The notes under the pieces were generated by a model. It searched no databases and was not told the DNA's origin. It worked only from the letters and a program-made list of their open reading frames with translations. 64,000 bases of DNA from Membranipora membranacea (taxonomy: Eukaryota > Bryozoa > Gymnolaemata > Cheilostomatida > Membraniporidae), in assembly GCA_914767715.1 (NCBI GenBank), contig OU612073.1, positions 24,862,001 to 24,926,000 on the forward strand. The letters run 5' to 3'. Positions 48,469 to 61,497 of the stretch are shown piece after piece. The position numbers and the translations under genes are program-made. Position 1 is the stretch's first letter. Each line of letters opens with the position of its first letter.

Positions 48469-51400
48469 AATGATGAGGAAAGTTTCTTGGAAGTTACTAC
48501 AGGAATTTTACCGCAAGCGCAACAGAAGCAAGAGTTTTCTGAACAGGCAAGTGTTCGGTTTGCATGTGGTATGTCTTCAAGGCTTTGTCTGGGCATCAAT
48601 CGCATGTCGGTAGCTGCTAGTTATTATTTTGCTATACACTTACAAAACTCGGTAAAATCGATAACTTCGTTCTGTCCCTCGCTTTGGGAAATAACGTAGC
48701 TACATTTATACCAATCTCTGTACATCCCCAGTTATATCTCATCTCTTTGTTCTCGGCGCATTGACGAGCCCACCTGTGTGACCCAGAGCTTCATCGCTCT
48801 ATTTTGAAACTCTAAATGTGCTCTCAGTTAACCCTTCGATGAATCAGACGCTATTAATGAATTTTGCGGTATGACCACCCGGTGGCTGTTTTGTTAAAAC
48901 TTTCATTTTTTTGCTTTTTGATTAACAAGTACCTGGCAGTTGCGGCCATCAATGTAGGATATTAATTTGTGATAATTAACTAGCAGTGCATGTACTGATC
49001 GAATGAGAAGCCACTCTCTCAGTAACTTATAGAGCATTTATCCTTGTTGTCAAGAGCAGACAGATTAGCATTGTCAAAACGTCAGGTTTCTGTTCGCAGA
49101 TATGCGCTTTGCAAAGTCAGAAGCTATGGTGTGCTGGGTTCTTCTTTGTAATGTCTGAAAAATATCAAATAAAAGACATTATTAGAAGGCTTGAAACATA
49201 AAATATTTGATGACTTTTTAGTCTCAAAAACCTCATTCCTGCATGTTACTAATGGAGAAAGTTGCTAAAATCAAAATCAAATCAAGCAAATTTATCTTAA
49301 CCAAAAGAGAAGACTTTATATCAGCCCAATAAAATAATATAGGTTGTATTTTCTCACAATCTGCTTCCTAAGCATGAAACAATTATTTCGAGATAATATT
49401 AGTAGTTTTATTGACAATAATTTTCATCTTAGCAACTCAGAATTATGGATTGTTGCTAACATGTAATATGGTAAAGATGAACGAAGAAGGTAATTTATTA
49501 GCATATCTGGCCTTCACATTCAAGTGTTGTTTGGCAACTTGTCACACAAATATTCAATACAGATTTATGTGCACATTCAGGTTTAGGTATTTGACCTCTA
49601 AGCTCTAGGATACGGCAATTATGATTTGCGGTTTTTTTGCCACCGCAAATTCTTTTTTTTTGCTTTTTTACATGCATGTTCTTGAAGAAGCGGATCTAGT
49701 TATGAGGGATAACGACCGTGTCTGATCGGAGATGATGCGTTTTTTACATAGCATCATTTATCTCACTAAAAATGACAAAGAAGGAAGTATGATAGTCATC
49801 AATTTGTAGTTCAAATTAGATAATTGAGTTTGGCTGAAAGCACTCAGTGGTGATCAGTAGGCATTCAATACATATCTCATTTTCATAGCTGCTAATAAAT
49901 TTTATGGATGTGTTTTTCTGCTGTAATTGAGAGAAGCATCTTTACTCAGATCGTTGTGAATAAGACATAATTTTTAATCCAACGATGTTTCTTGTAACAA
50001 ACTGTCTATAGTTTTATGTACAAGGTTATCCTCTTCAGCTTCTTCAAAGTAGGAGGACAAGTCCTATCCTAATCACATCAGAGAGTTTGGGACATAGGAG
50101 CAGGGAGTTTGTTCAAACTCCATGATTATTAACATCGGGGTTTGAGTGAACCTGGCAAATTGAGTGTCTATGCACAAATTCTTGGACTCAAGAGATCTTT
50201 GTACTCATTAATAATGATCCTTTCAAATAATCTGTTTGTGTGAACCAATTGCGTCTTGGCTGTTTGAGTGATCAGTTGCTCCATATAAAGTATTATATCC
50301 AAGCAGATATATTATACACATTTAAATTAGGGTAATGGTACAGGGAAAAGATTGTTGACGGTACTTATCCATGTATTCAATGACCTTAACTGTTTATTAT
50401 GGTGCAAAAGTACAGCTGCTGGGACTGGTAAATTTAGCGTTTGTACGCATTATCCCGATCCGATCCGAGGTTGAGTTTATGGACCGATCCGATATCCGAT
50501 CCGAGGTCGCCTAACCCTGATCCTCTCCACCCCTACTCATGACAGGGAGACCTTATAACTTTAATTATTTCCGTTCACTTCGAACTTTCTGAGGCCACAT
50601 ATACCAACTATCATTCACTATCGCATGTTCTGTAAACTGTCCCGTGTCATGATGTTATAGTCATAAGTGAATAATAATCATATTTATCCTGAATGGGAAA
50701 TGGAACAGGAAATTCATAGTCAGTAGCTGACGCTGCTGTTATAAAGTTGCACCATCATCTTATTGCCACAAGACAAATTTCATGAGACAAATTTAGAATA
50801 GCTTTATTGAATAACTCCCACTTAGTTTGATCATTTCTGTGTTTGTCCTGCACTACCTTAGGAAGATTGAGCAGATACAAGTAGAATTTGTAATATTTTA
50901 ATTAATTATTACAAATTGGCAGTAGACTGCAATTTCATCTTACCAACTGTATCATCATATTTGATAAACAGAAAAAAAAATTGCTTTGATTTTTATATTG
51001 AAACTAAAATTGCGTAAAAATATAAAAATTCTGAATAGAAAACATTGAAAAACAGTAAATATGTTCAATTTGATTAAAACAAGAAATGTTTTATTTACAA
51101 TTCACTTTTAAACTTTATTGGCATAATTGTGATTCGACAAGAATGTTTTACAAAATCAGCAATTGAGAAAAAACGAAAGAAGGAAAAAATAATTTAATTT
51201 AATTTATAATACATTTATACATTTTACGCTGTTAATTTAACACTCTAACCTAAAGACTACACAAAGGCTAAAAGCTTGTTATAGTCAGCTACTCATGAAG
51301 TTATGTAAGTTCTGCATTGAAAAAATATCATTGCTCTTCTGGAATTTTTGATGGTGGAAAGAATCTTTTCCATAAGGTAAGGTAACATTAATTCCCTACA

Positions 51401-54400
51401 TTATAATGTAACTTAGCACAGGAAGTTTAGGTTATGGCACTTTTTGCAATTGGCTGAGGCTGCTAACGTTTATTTCTTGCATGTAAGGATTTGTTCATGA
51501 TCTACAATCATCCATATTAAGTCTTGATAGGTAGATAGGCTCGAGTTCGATCATTCCACTCAGGGAGAAATATTTTAATGCAATTGGTGCAATATAATAA
51601 AAAAAAATTCGGCCACCATTAAATTTACATCCAACAAACCCTGTCCCTATGGTGCAACTGTATTGTACCTCAACAAACTGAGTCTGGTTTTTTCTTTTAA
51701 ACGAGAAAAAAATTGTTAGCAGCCTCAGGCATGATAAAAATTGCTATGTCCATAAATTCCTGTGCTAAGTGACATCATAATGCGGGGAAAGAGAGTTACC
51801 TTCCCTTATGGGAGGCAGTCTTTACACCAACAATATTTCATATCCAGAAAAGCCTTGATACTTTTTCATGATGCAAATCTTACATAACTTTATCATGAGA
51901 CTACCTGACTGTAACAAGCATTGGTCTTTGTGTAGTCTTTAGAATAGCATTCAACCCTAGCACCATTATATATGAATCAACTTGAAATTTGCCTTCACAC
52001 ATAGGCAACATACTCAATAATGACAATCCAAGGTATACACTAGTATATAGCGGTGGCTCTGCACCACAGGGCAGTCAGCAGCTCATTTGCCGCAATGGCT
52101 GCGATAAACAAAATTGGGAAGCTTAATTTTGTTTATGATCTCATAGAAAATGCTTCATCTCATGTGTATAAAGCGATAATATTGTTTTATTTCGACGATT
52201 TTGTAATTGAGATGACTATTTATGTATTAAGATTGAAGCAAACAAAAAATAACTGCTTCAATTCTAGAAACAATTAGCCTACTTTTATACACCAATTTTT
52301 TTCCGATAATACATTTATTTTGAGAGTATTCATCACTTGGCCAATCATCTTGGGTATGCTTGATACTGATAGAAAATGGTGGAAGAGAGTTTGAAATGGA
52401 AATAATTAAGATTTTCCAATTTAATCTTTATTTATAACATGTAAATTTGGAAGGAGTACATCATTACGCATCTAATATCAAAATATAACTTTTGCGTTTG
52501 TCTGCTACTTGAAGCTTCCATGAAGGTTATTGTCATCAGACGTAGTTGTATGCAAACTGAGACTAGGAACATTATATCAGCAAGCTCAGCTTATGCTGAT
52601 GCCAGCTTAGAGTGAGGTTACAAACATACATTTTTCATATACCACCATTCAGACTTTGAACCGGAGTATTTCTATCGAAATTTGATTTGCTCTTTTCAAA
52701 GCTACATGGCGCCATTTAAACAATGATTAATGCAGCGCAAGCAATCGGGAGATGAAAAACGGTCGGATCTAATTAGAAGTTTCTTAAATGAAGAATAGTA
52801 AATTTCATTCAACAAACCCTTACCTCACATAAGAGCTCACCACGCCCACAATAGGATTGTTGAAAGGTTCAACATCCACACGTTATAACTCAGCTTGACA
52901 CTGGTCACTGGGTTCACTTTCTTTTACTTGTTTCAAAAGTGATTGGTTGGAGGGACTTGTTTTATGATTTTGAAGTATACTGCCAAAATATGAGACAGGT
53001 CCCCATAGAGTCATTATATACTCTAGAGTGGGCAATGCAGTGCTAAGAAAACGTCCTACTTAATTATTGCGAAATTCATGACACAACGCAATCTGGTTGT
53101 CCATGGCTAGTGCCTGTATCATATAACTTATCATTGAGAATATATGTATTGAGTATGGAAATTTAGATTTTTAGAGTGCTTAGAGCCATTTTCTCGGAAA
53201 TTTTTTTATGCGACAGTCTCATCTCATAATCACAGAGGACTATAACCGCATTTGCTTATGGGGGGAATCTCTTCATTTGATATGGTAACTCTGCTGTGTT
53301 TCACAGCCTGATTGAAGTGACAGTCCTATTAGAAAAGTGGATATATAACCCCAGTAACTCGAATATTGTGAGTTCGTAGGGCAAATGCAAAAAATAAAAA
53401 AATGAAAACTGTGGAAACCAGCATTTTAGTTTTTTTTAAATATCTTAGCAAGGATCATAGTGTATCATAGTGGTCAGGGGGAGGCAATAAATCACTATGA
53501 TCCACTATGATCCCAATTTTCAAACTTTGCAGCAGTTTTACTGCAACTAGGTTCACAGGCTCTTTCATTTCATATGCCCTAATGACTTTTCAGCCTGAGA
53601 TCTTTAAATCCATACCAAACATGGCCTAGTAGGACTGTCACTTTAACTATTAAATGAAATACTAAACTAAACTAAAAACTAGAAGTATGAACTTACTATC
53701 CCAATCTGTCAGGACATAGTTTATCAAAAGAGACAATACAATCAGGACATAAAAGCTTTGAATTTAATATATTCTCTTTGTGTCTCTTTAAATATCATTG
53801 ATAAAGTCACAACGATTGTGATATGAAAGAACTAAAACCGCCGTTTGTACTAGTGACATTTTTTTGAGGATAAAAATTTAGTGGTGGTCTTTTTATATAA
53901 AAACAGGACAAATATTATGCCTGCAAAATCATATGAGACAAAAAAAACTGCTCAGACTGAGTATCATAATCTATAAAAAATAGATAGAGTCACCAATTAT
54001 TTGGGGTTGAAGTCAGACCGCTTTATTTGATTTCGTCAAATTTAAGCTGATGGTTTTTCACTGTTAATATGATGGTAGTTTTTAATTGACATGATCAATT
54101 TGATTGCATATTTAAAAGAAGAAAGAGAGGGTGAGGTTGGCCTTTTGACTTTACCAGGGTATGAAGTCCCTGTTTTATAGTTTGGGGGCGGCTGCAATGC
54201 AATAAGTCAGAAGTGCCTGTCTAGGTTAACTAACCTATTCATCTCCTTTAATTCTCACTGACTGGTGAATGTGAAGCACTCACCCAATCAACCAAATATT
54301 TTAGAGCTTCTCACAGCAGAATCACATGATAATTCTGCTGTTGTGGCTTAAAAAGATAGAGTCTTGCAGATCAAAGATTTCCAATTCTGGTCCTAATCAA

Positions 54401-55887
54401 TCTTCCAAATCCGTGATTGCTCAAATTCCCTTTGTAAAGAGAAGTAAATTATTTGGATGATAATGTTATTTAGAATTACAATTTGCAATTGGTATAATTT
54501 CCGTGTTTTTGTGAGAATAATTCTGGTCGTTATTTTACAGAAGTTTGAGGTCAGGGTCAACCATTATCTACTCTAGTGAGAAAACTCTCACAAAAAGGTA
54601 GGTCAATAATTTCGGAGAAAATTAAATGTCACAGACAGTATGCTTGTAAAGAACAGCCACTCTGTTAGTCATCATCACAGAGTATTTTTTCTTTTTTTTG
54701 CCCCAGATTTTTTCAATTGATATGCATTTTAATATTATACAGATTTGACGGTAGAATGTCGAAAATTACCTTGTAGTCAGAACGTTCATTCACCGACAAA
54801 GTTGAATGTCAATTAATTAGTATGTGGTGCCTGTACACCCGCACTGTAACTACCAACCTTGAGAATCCCTGTTGCTACATGTAGGTTGTTTTGAAGCAAT
54901 GTGGCAGGCTATATATTAGCAAAATTGTTTACCTCCCACAATTAATGAAAATAAATATGTCACAAGAAATGCTTCAATCAGTACTACCTGGTGTTTTTTA
55001 TCACGGAAGATAATAATATCTCTATTTTTACCCTGTATACTACACCAGGTTGATTACATTAGTGAGGTGAGACATATCCCTAATAAGTTATAATTATAAC
55101 AAAATCCTTTTGCCTTTTCACTGAAAGAAGGTAGACCATTGGTTCACACTGTGTTATGGATCGTTCTTGGTTATATCACACCATTGATTTTATGTCATTT
55201 TGGGGCTTCATGTCCCACGATCTGTGAGCCAACCCAAGCTGTAAATGTCTCATGATTAATCATCACGCAAGATTTCTCACCAGAGTTTATCAAATTATTG
55301 GTTTTGTCAGCCATAATACCTGGACCTAACTGGTTGATTCTGGACTAGTTAGATTTATGTTGATATTGGCTAGGTTGACACATTTTTCAAACTTCTGAGG
55401 AGATAAAACTATTATAAAGTGAGTAGGTCGAGCGATCATGCCAGATAAAGCAAGGACATTTGGACTGCAACCTAATGTTGAGAGATTTTTATGTGAATAA
55501 ACATCTTGCGGTTGCGTAGGCTCTTACTGGTGCGTAGGCCCTCACCGATTACCGTCGCTATTTGAGATGACACCTGCACTTTTAGCAAAGCTTCCCACAT
55601 CAATATTACTGCTGTGCACCTCGATTTTTAAAACCTCAATCATTAGGAGAGGTAGTCACAATCTCAGTCTTTAATATGGAACTCAATAAAGCTTACTTTA
55701 CATTAATTTGGTTGTCAATCTGTACATCACACTTTCTTCCCTTGTTCATAATTATACTTATTTCAGATATAACGAAAACCTTACCTGCAGGACATTCTGT
55801 CACTTCAGGAGAGAGATCAATTTAAATGAGATACATAGGTCAGTCAAGATCAACCACCTCTTTCTCAAAGAATATGAAAGCTGTTGA
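48469..55887 (+). CDS. Candidate small three-exon gene, unknown 84 aa basic protein
   Basis: Three short exons, 48469-48546, 54541-54597 and 55767-55887, form a phase-2 chain in which each junction completes an Arg codon. The acceptors are strong (TTTTTTATTCTTTACAG, GTCGTTATTTTACAG, ATACTTATTTCAG). The first donor is the GC type (CAG|GCAAGT), which fits the consensus for GC-AG introns, and the second is AAG|GTAGGT. The first exon opens with ATGATG one base after the acceptor, so translation could start there after a noncoding exon. The frame ends at TGA 55885-55887, and AATAAA follows at 56074. The product would be about 84 residues, very basic at its N-terminus (RKVSWKLLQEFYRKRNRSKS), with Cys residues in LTCRTFC. 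No signal peptide or known family is recognised. The chain could be part of a longer gene or chance. Confidence 0.3.
50455..50509 (+). repeat. GATCCG-rich direct repeat
   Basis: Short repeats of CCGATCC; the phrase GATCCGAGGT occurs twice about 40 bases apart. It stands out from the AT-rich surroundings and is probably a local duplication. Confidence 0.6.
53452..53513. repeat. Hairpin: 21 bp inverted repeat with 20 nt loop
   Basis: The arm at 53452-53472 (GGATCATAGTGTATCATAGTG) pairs with 53493-53513 with one mismatch. The arm is itself a near-duplicate of the 11-mer ATCATAGTGGA. It lies in the long intron of the candidate small gene. Confidence 0.75.
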
Positions 55888-56073
55888 CTCACTGCGGCAT
55901 TACAAACTTATGACATTTTAAAATTGCGATGTTATGATCTGCAGCTAACATCAAGTTCTATAAAAAGGTGAATTATTTGATGAATATATTTATTGTGTTG
56001 CAGTCAAGCAGTAATTCATATGTTATCATCTGCGATTGACATCTGATTTTTATATCACTCCCTTTGAGAGTCA

Positions 56074-56079
56074 AATAAA
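56074..56079 (+). terminator. Polyadenylation signal after the candidate small gene
   Basis: AATAAA lies 187 bases after the stop of the candidate 48469-55887 gene. It supports but does not prove a transcript end here. Confidence 0.25.
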
Positions 56080-59000
56080 AGGCATAAACCCATCAGAGAA
56101 CAACCACTCTTCACATCTTTGATATTTCCAGTATAACTTTTCGTTTCCTAATGCCGGTAGTATAAACATGCTTAAAGGGCAACCAAGGTTTCGCAGCAAT
56201 GCATTAATGGGTAGCAAATAATGTGCTGGGCAGCATCAGCTTTGTGCATTACACGATGCAAAACTCAAAGTAGTTGCTGACTCTAAGCTGGGTAACACTT
56301 CAGTTTAGGGGAGGTTCCAAGACTTTGCTGTAATAATTATAGAGCACAGGCTAAATAATAACAGGGCAGGAAACTGCTATGTGGTATTCTCTTTTAGCTG
56401 AGTCTGAGTGCCTGATGGAAGAAATGTTTCACAAGAATTCTGGCTGAATAATCATCCGAATTATATTTTGTCTTTTTCCCCATGCAGAAGGTGAAATCTG
56501 CTATTAATCAATGGCCATCAATGAGAAGTTGTTTGGAACCTTGGTTGCCCTTTAACAAGAGTTCAGAATAGCAGAAGAGCATTGCCTGATCAGTAGCACC
56601 AAAATACTTAAAGCAATCATTTCACTTTCTCTCAGACAACTTCCGACTCATTAAAATGGTAGCTCACAATCTGTTGTTTTGCTTAAGATTTTACTGTTGT
56701 AATTTGTAGAACAATCCCTTACTTCACAATAAGTTAATAAAGGATCAAATTCAAAAAGACAAAGTCATGCCAAACTAAAAATGATAAAAACAATTATCTT
56801 GGTCATAAAAAGTTAAAGTTTATTTTCTACTGCTGTGCTAGCTTTCCTGTTAATTAGAACCATATGTGCATAGGTGCATGTAGGTTTATTATTGCTTTTG
56901 ACCAATTCGGTCACTCATTTAATTATGGGCTACATGCATGTTCTTCAAGTAAAACGCCCACAGAACGGCATAAAGAAACTACGTCAAACAAGAGGGAATG
57001 TTTTCGCGTATTCTGCTTGGGTTTTGGCCTAGATGGGCTAGTTACAAACTAAGAGCATCAAGAATATACAGTTATGAAATCATCTTAGTAATCACTTCAT
57101 TACTTGAAATCAATATTTACTTTGCTATGGGAAACTTGCATCAAGTTAAAGGCTGCTTCCAGGCCTGTAAGTCACTCCAGCTGGATGATTGTGAATAAAG
57201 CAGGACTTGTTTGAAACTTGTCAAGACCCCCTGCAGTACACAGTACTGAAACAGAGTGATAATTCAAAAGTGGTCAACAGGCATAAAAGAGGCAATATTG
57301 GTTTCCTTCTGCTCCTGTATAAGCAATATTTCAGACAAGTTTTAGTTACTTCTAGTTAGCGGTAGATAGTCACCAGTCAAGTTTAGATAGGACTGAACCC
57401 ATTCTGCCGAACAATGAACATACATTTCTTACATACTCTCAAGGCAATTATGATACTCAAATTGTGTACCGAAGCGGAGACATATATTCCATCTTTACTT
57501 TGATCTTCAGTAGTTCCCATGTCAACTGACTGAAATAAGTCGCTGCTTATCAGTCTGTCTTTGTCATTGCTATCTAAGATTTGAAATGATGTTATTGTTT
57601 TTGCTTTGTGACATGACACTCTTCATGGGGAATACTAAGTGAGTTTGCCATGCTCCTAACCAGCTTTCGCTGATGACACACGGTAGATAAGTTGTTGTAG
57701 AGCAATACACAGTCAGTCAGTTAAGGGGAATTACTGCACAATTTTCTGTCTACTATCCAAACTTTAACAATATTAGCTTACCCAAGAGAACTAAATTATT
57801 TACATGAGGAATGTTTGCCATTTGTTAAAGCTTGAAATAGTGTAATTTCATTCAACTTCATAACTTTACTGTAACTCCCTCCGTAGCTGATGTTAGTTAA
57901 CTTAAGTCAGCAAAAAAAGCTAGTTAAATTGAGAAAATGATTGAGTCTTAAAAAAGAAACCTAGAAAAATAATGGTGCTAAAATTTTACTACAAATTGTT
58001 ATGAGTTTTATAATATTTTCTTCCTCCAAGAAAAATCGAGCCAAGAACATTCATATACTCAAATCAAATTCCTTGAGCTGTTTTGGGCTTTACGGACCAG
58101 AATAAAGTCAAACCCCAATATTCTTTGAAAATAAACCGATGAATGAATGATACCGATACTTGGCAGAGAGTTATTCTGTTTGACAAATAATAACTGCTAG
58201 AGAACTTGGCAATAATTCAGTTGGCGGCAAATAACACAATTAAATGCGAAAAATTAAACTCTATTAACCTGGTAAAGCAAAAAATGAGCATGATTGCCAA
58301 TCAGACCCAATTTTTTATGGTGCCACCAAGGCTCAAGCTGGAGACCATGTTGGGTATATGGATACGCCTTTGTTGCAGTTTGTTGCGGTTGACGTTTCAT
58401 AATTGAGTAATAACTTTTTGCGCTGATTCGTTCCAACTTTAAAGGGGAGGTTGGCAGTGTTCAAGACTTTGTTAAAATTGACACAAATAGCCACTCACTG
58501 ATGTGAGCACGTGTACTTCATCTGAACTTGAGACATTTGACTGTATTCTTGTGCTCCGAGGTACCGTGTATTAGTGTATTAGTGTATTAGTGTATTAGTG
58601 ATATGTAATAATATGTAATTGTATTTAATGGTTATACGAGTAGGCCGCATAGACTTGATGTTAAGTCTATGGTTGGATATGAAACAACTACATGGGATAT
58701 GGCATATGCAGTTTACCACAGCAGTGCTGGTACTTTGTACATATAGATCCATTCTTTATAATATGAATTTATATCAGTAAATACTTGCGAGCTTTGGATG
58801 GGTCCTATTAATTAGCTCCCCTCATATTATGAGAAGGCTGTGAAATCTATGTCACACTCTCAGATAGAACTGATTATGAGGATTCAAGTGTGTTATCATG
58901 AGCCCCATTACACCTTGTACTTAGAAACATTGACCTCTCCTAAGGTTGGTACATAATTATCAGATAGCTAAACTAGTCTCTATCTAACATTTACTCATCC

Positions 59001-59449
59001 AGGGACAGGTTGAACACACAGTCTTGTCGTAATAACAAAATTATCAGATAATACAGGCGATCATCTTCTTGGCCACATTGTATTGTACCAGTACTTTGTG
59101 TTATTGAGTGAGTCAGATAAGCTCAAACTCGATAGACAATGGTGCTAAGATGTTATAACCGCAGAGCATCATCACTCAATTAGGGTCGTTGTTGGAACTT
59201 TCACTTATAAATAAATTCAACCGATAATTTGTAGAAGCTAATTTTGTTTGCAAAAATCAGCCCTGCTTGAGTGCTCGATAATAATTCAGATGCCGATGAG
59301 AAGATGGCATGTATAAATAATCTGTTGTTATCATTAGCCGGCAAAAGCAAAAAATTAGGAATTGAATAGTTGGTCGGGCCCAAGGACAGCGGAGGTCGGG
59401 CCCAAGGACAGCGGACAGCGGAACCAGGTTAGAGGTTCAGGCCTGCGGT
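56080..59449. other. Intergenic region, no gene recognised
   Basis: AT-rich sequence with only short open frames and no exon chain. It contains an 8 bp tandem repeat (TGTATTAG, four copies, 58567-58599) and an inverted repeat at 58648-58671. Near 58351-58400 is a stretch resembling part of the duplicated segment at 59451-59673. Confidence 0.5.
58648..58671. repeat. Short inverted repeat CATAGACTT...AAGTCTATG
   Basis: 9 bp arms with a 6-base spacer. The arms are the same as the outer ends of the perfect 52 bp palindrome at 14603-14654, 44 kb away. Confidence 0.6.
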
Positions 59450-59450
59450 G

Positions 59451-59673
59451 GGTTTATAGCTCGGTTATATAGATATGTCTTTGTTGCGGTCGATGGGTGT
59501 TTTAAAATCATGTGATAAATTTGAGCGATCATCGCAGTTCTGTTGCAAATCTTGAGGGGTTTATAGTTCCGGAGGCTCGGTTATATAGATATGTCTTTGT
59601 TGGGGTCGATGGGCATTTTAAAATCATGTGATAAATTTGAGCGATCATCGCTGTTATGTTGCAAATCTTGAGG
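59451..59673 (+). repeat. Tandem duplication of a 107-116 bp segment
   Basis: Copy 1 is 59451-59557 and copy 2 is 59558-59673. Both contain TCGGTTATATAGATATGTCT and ATCATGTGATAAATTTGAGC and end in AAATCTTGAGG. Copy 2 has an extra 9 bases near its start and a few substitutions. Just upstream, 59385-59425 repeats GTCGGGCCCAAGGACAGCGG twice. Confidence 0.9.
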
Positions 59674-59752
59674 GGAGGATGTCAGGTGATTAACTTGGAA
59701 ATCGACAGCTGTTCTGACCATATGTACTTTAATCTATGCTTATAATGCCTAA

Positions 59753-60034
59753 TTGGATGGTGGAGCTTGGGGTGACCATATATTCGCTGTTGTGAGTACC
59801 AGATACATGTACTTTGTTGAGTATTCACCTTTAGATGGTTCGTATGATACAACTCCATATGGGTTCGGAAATATTTTAGGTGAACCGCAGCATCAGGTCC
59901 GCCCTGAACATTTAAACACTCATTATGAAGGCCTATCTGCAACTACATGCTTGCTTAGGCAAGGTGCTATCACTAACTCCTTGGTCCAATCCCTATATAA
60001 TAAAACTATGAAATCTGCTGGCTCATCTCACTAG
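59753..60034 (+). pseudogene. OTU-like cysteine protease fragment
   Basis: The open frame has AWGDHIFAVV near its start and LNTHYEGL about 52 residues later. In OTU-family deubiquitinases the tryptophan-containing WGDH strand and the C-terminal HY (catalytic histidine) have this order and roughly this spacing. The N-terminal block with the catalytic Asp and Cys is absent: a stop codon lies immediately upstream and I see no acceptor or exon supplying it. OTU domains are often carried by transposable elements and by scattered invertebrate gene families, so this is probably a relic. The match rests on two short motifs. Confidence 0.3.
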
Positions 60035-60697
60035 TTATTGTTCTAGATCATTAGGATCAGTATTGTATATTTACATTGCCTAGGTACATATACATATCTT
60101 CTGTCTGTTTTGGTTCTATTGATGCAGAATTATACTGCTGAGTCAAAGCGAGGAGCATATCTCACACTCCCGTCATATGAGTGGGTGTGAAGAGTCATAT
60201 TACAAGCCCAGTGATACTATGTACTACAACACTCTACTAACAAGCTGGAATACAATACATTATTAACCACCTCTACTACCTCTATTACGATACTCCAGTA
60301 ACAACCTCTACTACCAAGGCTCAGTACCAAGAGTGTTAGGTATCCACAATCACAATCTAGACCTTTTGTTATTATAGCATTACTTTGTGTTAGTTTTCAA
60401 TACCAGAACCACATTCAGAACATTGAACGACGTTATGCTCACCTCTAGACTATCTTTTTTACTCAGCTGGTTGGTTGATGTGTTCCATTCCATCTAACTA
60501 CTGATCTTACTGTACGGGCTAAAGCTTCCTCGGGTCACTGCATGGGCCATCTGAGGAGTTCAGATAGTAACTTGTTGGTTCTGTCAAGGTAGTAATTCAA
60601 ACTCAAGCACCTTATTAAACCCAAATTCGTTGGCAGCACGAAATGGTTGTCCAGTTATTTGTTAATGCAAAGCATCTGTTTTATTGACTTTCAAGTT

Positions 60698-61497
60698 GTT
60701 TGTGTGTTAACTGGTTAAAGTTGGTTAATCATGGTGGTATTTATACACGTTTATATAAAAACATACCGCGTCCCCATTTTAGGCATCGCAAAATATTTTT
60801 CTAAAAATTGATCTGAAGAACCGCAATCACATGGGGAATCATGGCCCTGATCTTAAAATAACTAATAGACAAGTCATCATTACCTACAAGAAGACTCAAA
60901 AGTCAACAACAGTCAAGTATCTTAGCAGTCAAGGAAAAAGCAAAAAATGGAGAATTTTTTGCCAATCATGCCAGAGATAAAATGGGGCCCAGGGGATTTA
61001 GGAAACCTTATGTGCGTATGATCCTCAGTCAATGAATCCGTCTTCTTGTCGTTTAGGTTGATTCTGTGTTAGGCGGTTAAATTGAATTGATAATGTTTAC
61101 ATAAAAACGTGCCGCATCTCCATTTTAGAAATCACAACAATAATTTTTCGAAAAATTGACCTGAAAAACTGCAATCTATTCATGCAATGACCTCCAAAGA
61201 ACCACTAGAACCAAGAGAGGGACTTTTTACATGGGAAGTCATGGCATAGATCTTAAAATAACTTGTAGACAAGTCTTAATTTACCCTTGAGAAAGCGTCA
61301 CAAAGTAAGGACATATTTCCTTACTTTGTGAAAACATGCCTTATCGCTCGGAGATATAAATGTCATCTTGGAGAGTCACGTAACTTACGGTCAAGGAAAA
61401 AGCAAAAAATGGAGAATTTCATGTCAATCATGTCTGAGATAAAATGGGGCCCAGGGGATTTAGGAAACCTTATATGCGTTTGAACCTCAGTCAAGCA
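60698..61497 (+). repeat. Tandem pair of a 340-430 bp unit, possible unclassified repeat
   Basis: Copy 1 (about 60698-61035) and copy 2 (about 61063-61497) share several blocks in order: CATAAAAAC with CC(A/G)C(A/G)TC(T/C)CCATTTTAG, GATCTTAAAATAACT, AGACAAGTC, TCAAGGAAAAAGCAAAAAAT and GGGGCCCAGGGGATTTAGG, then CCTCAGTCAA. Copy 2 has about 90 bases extra in the middle. There is no coding frame. It may be a dispersed element or a local duplication. Confidence 0.85.
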
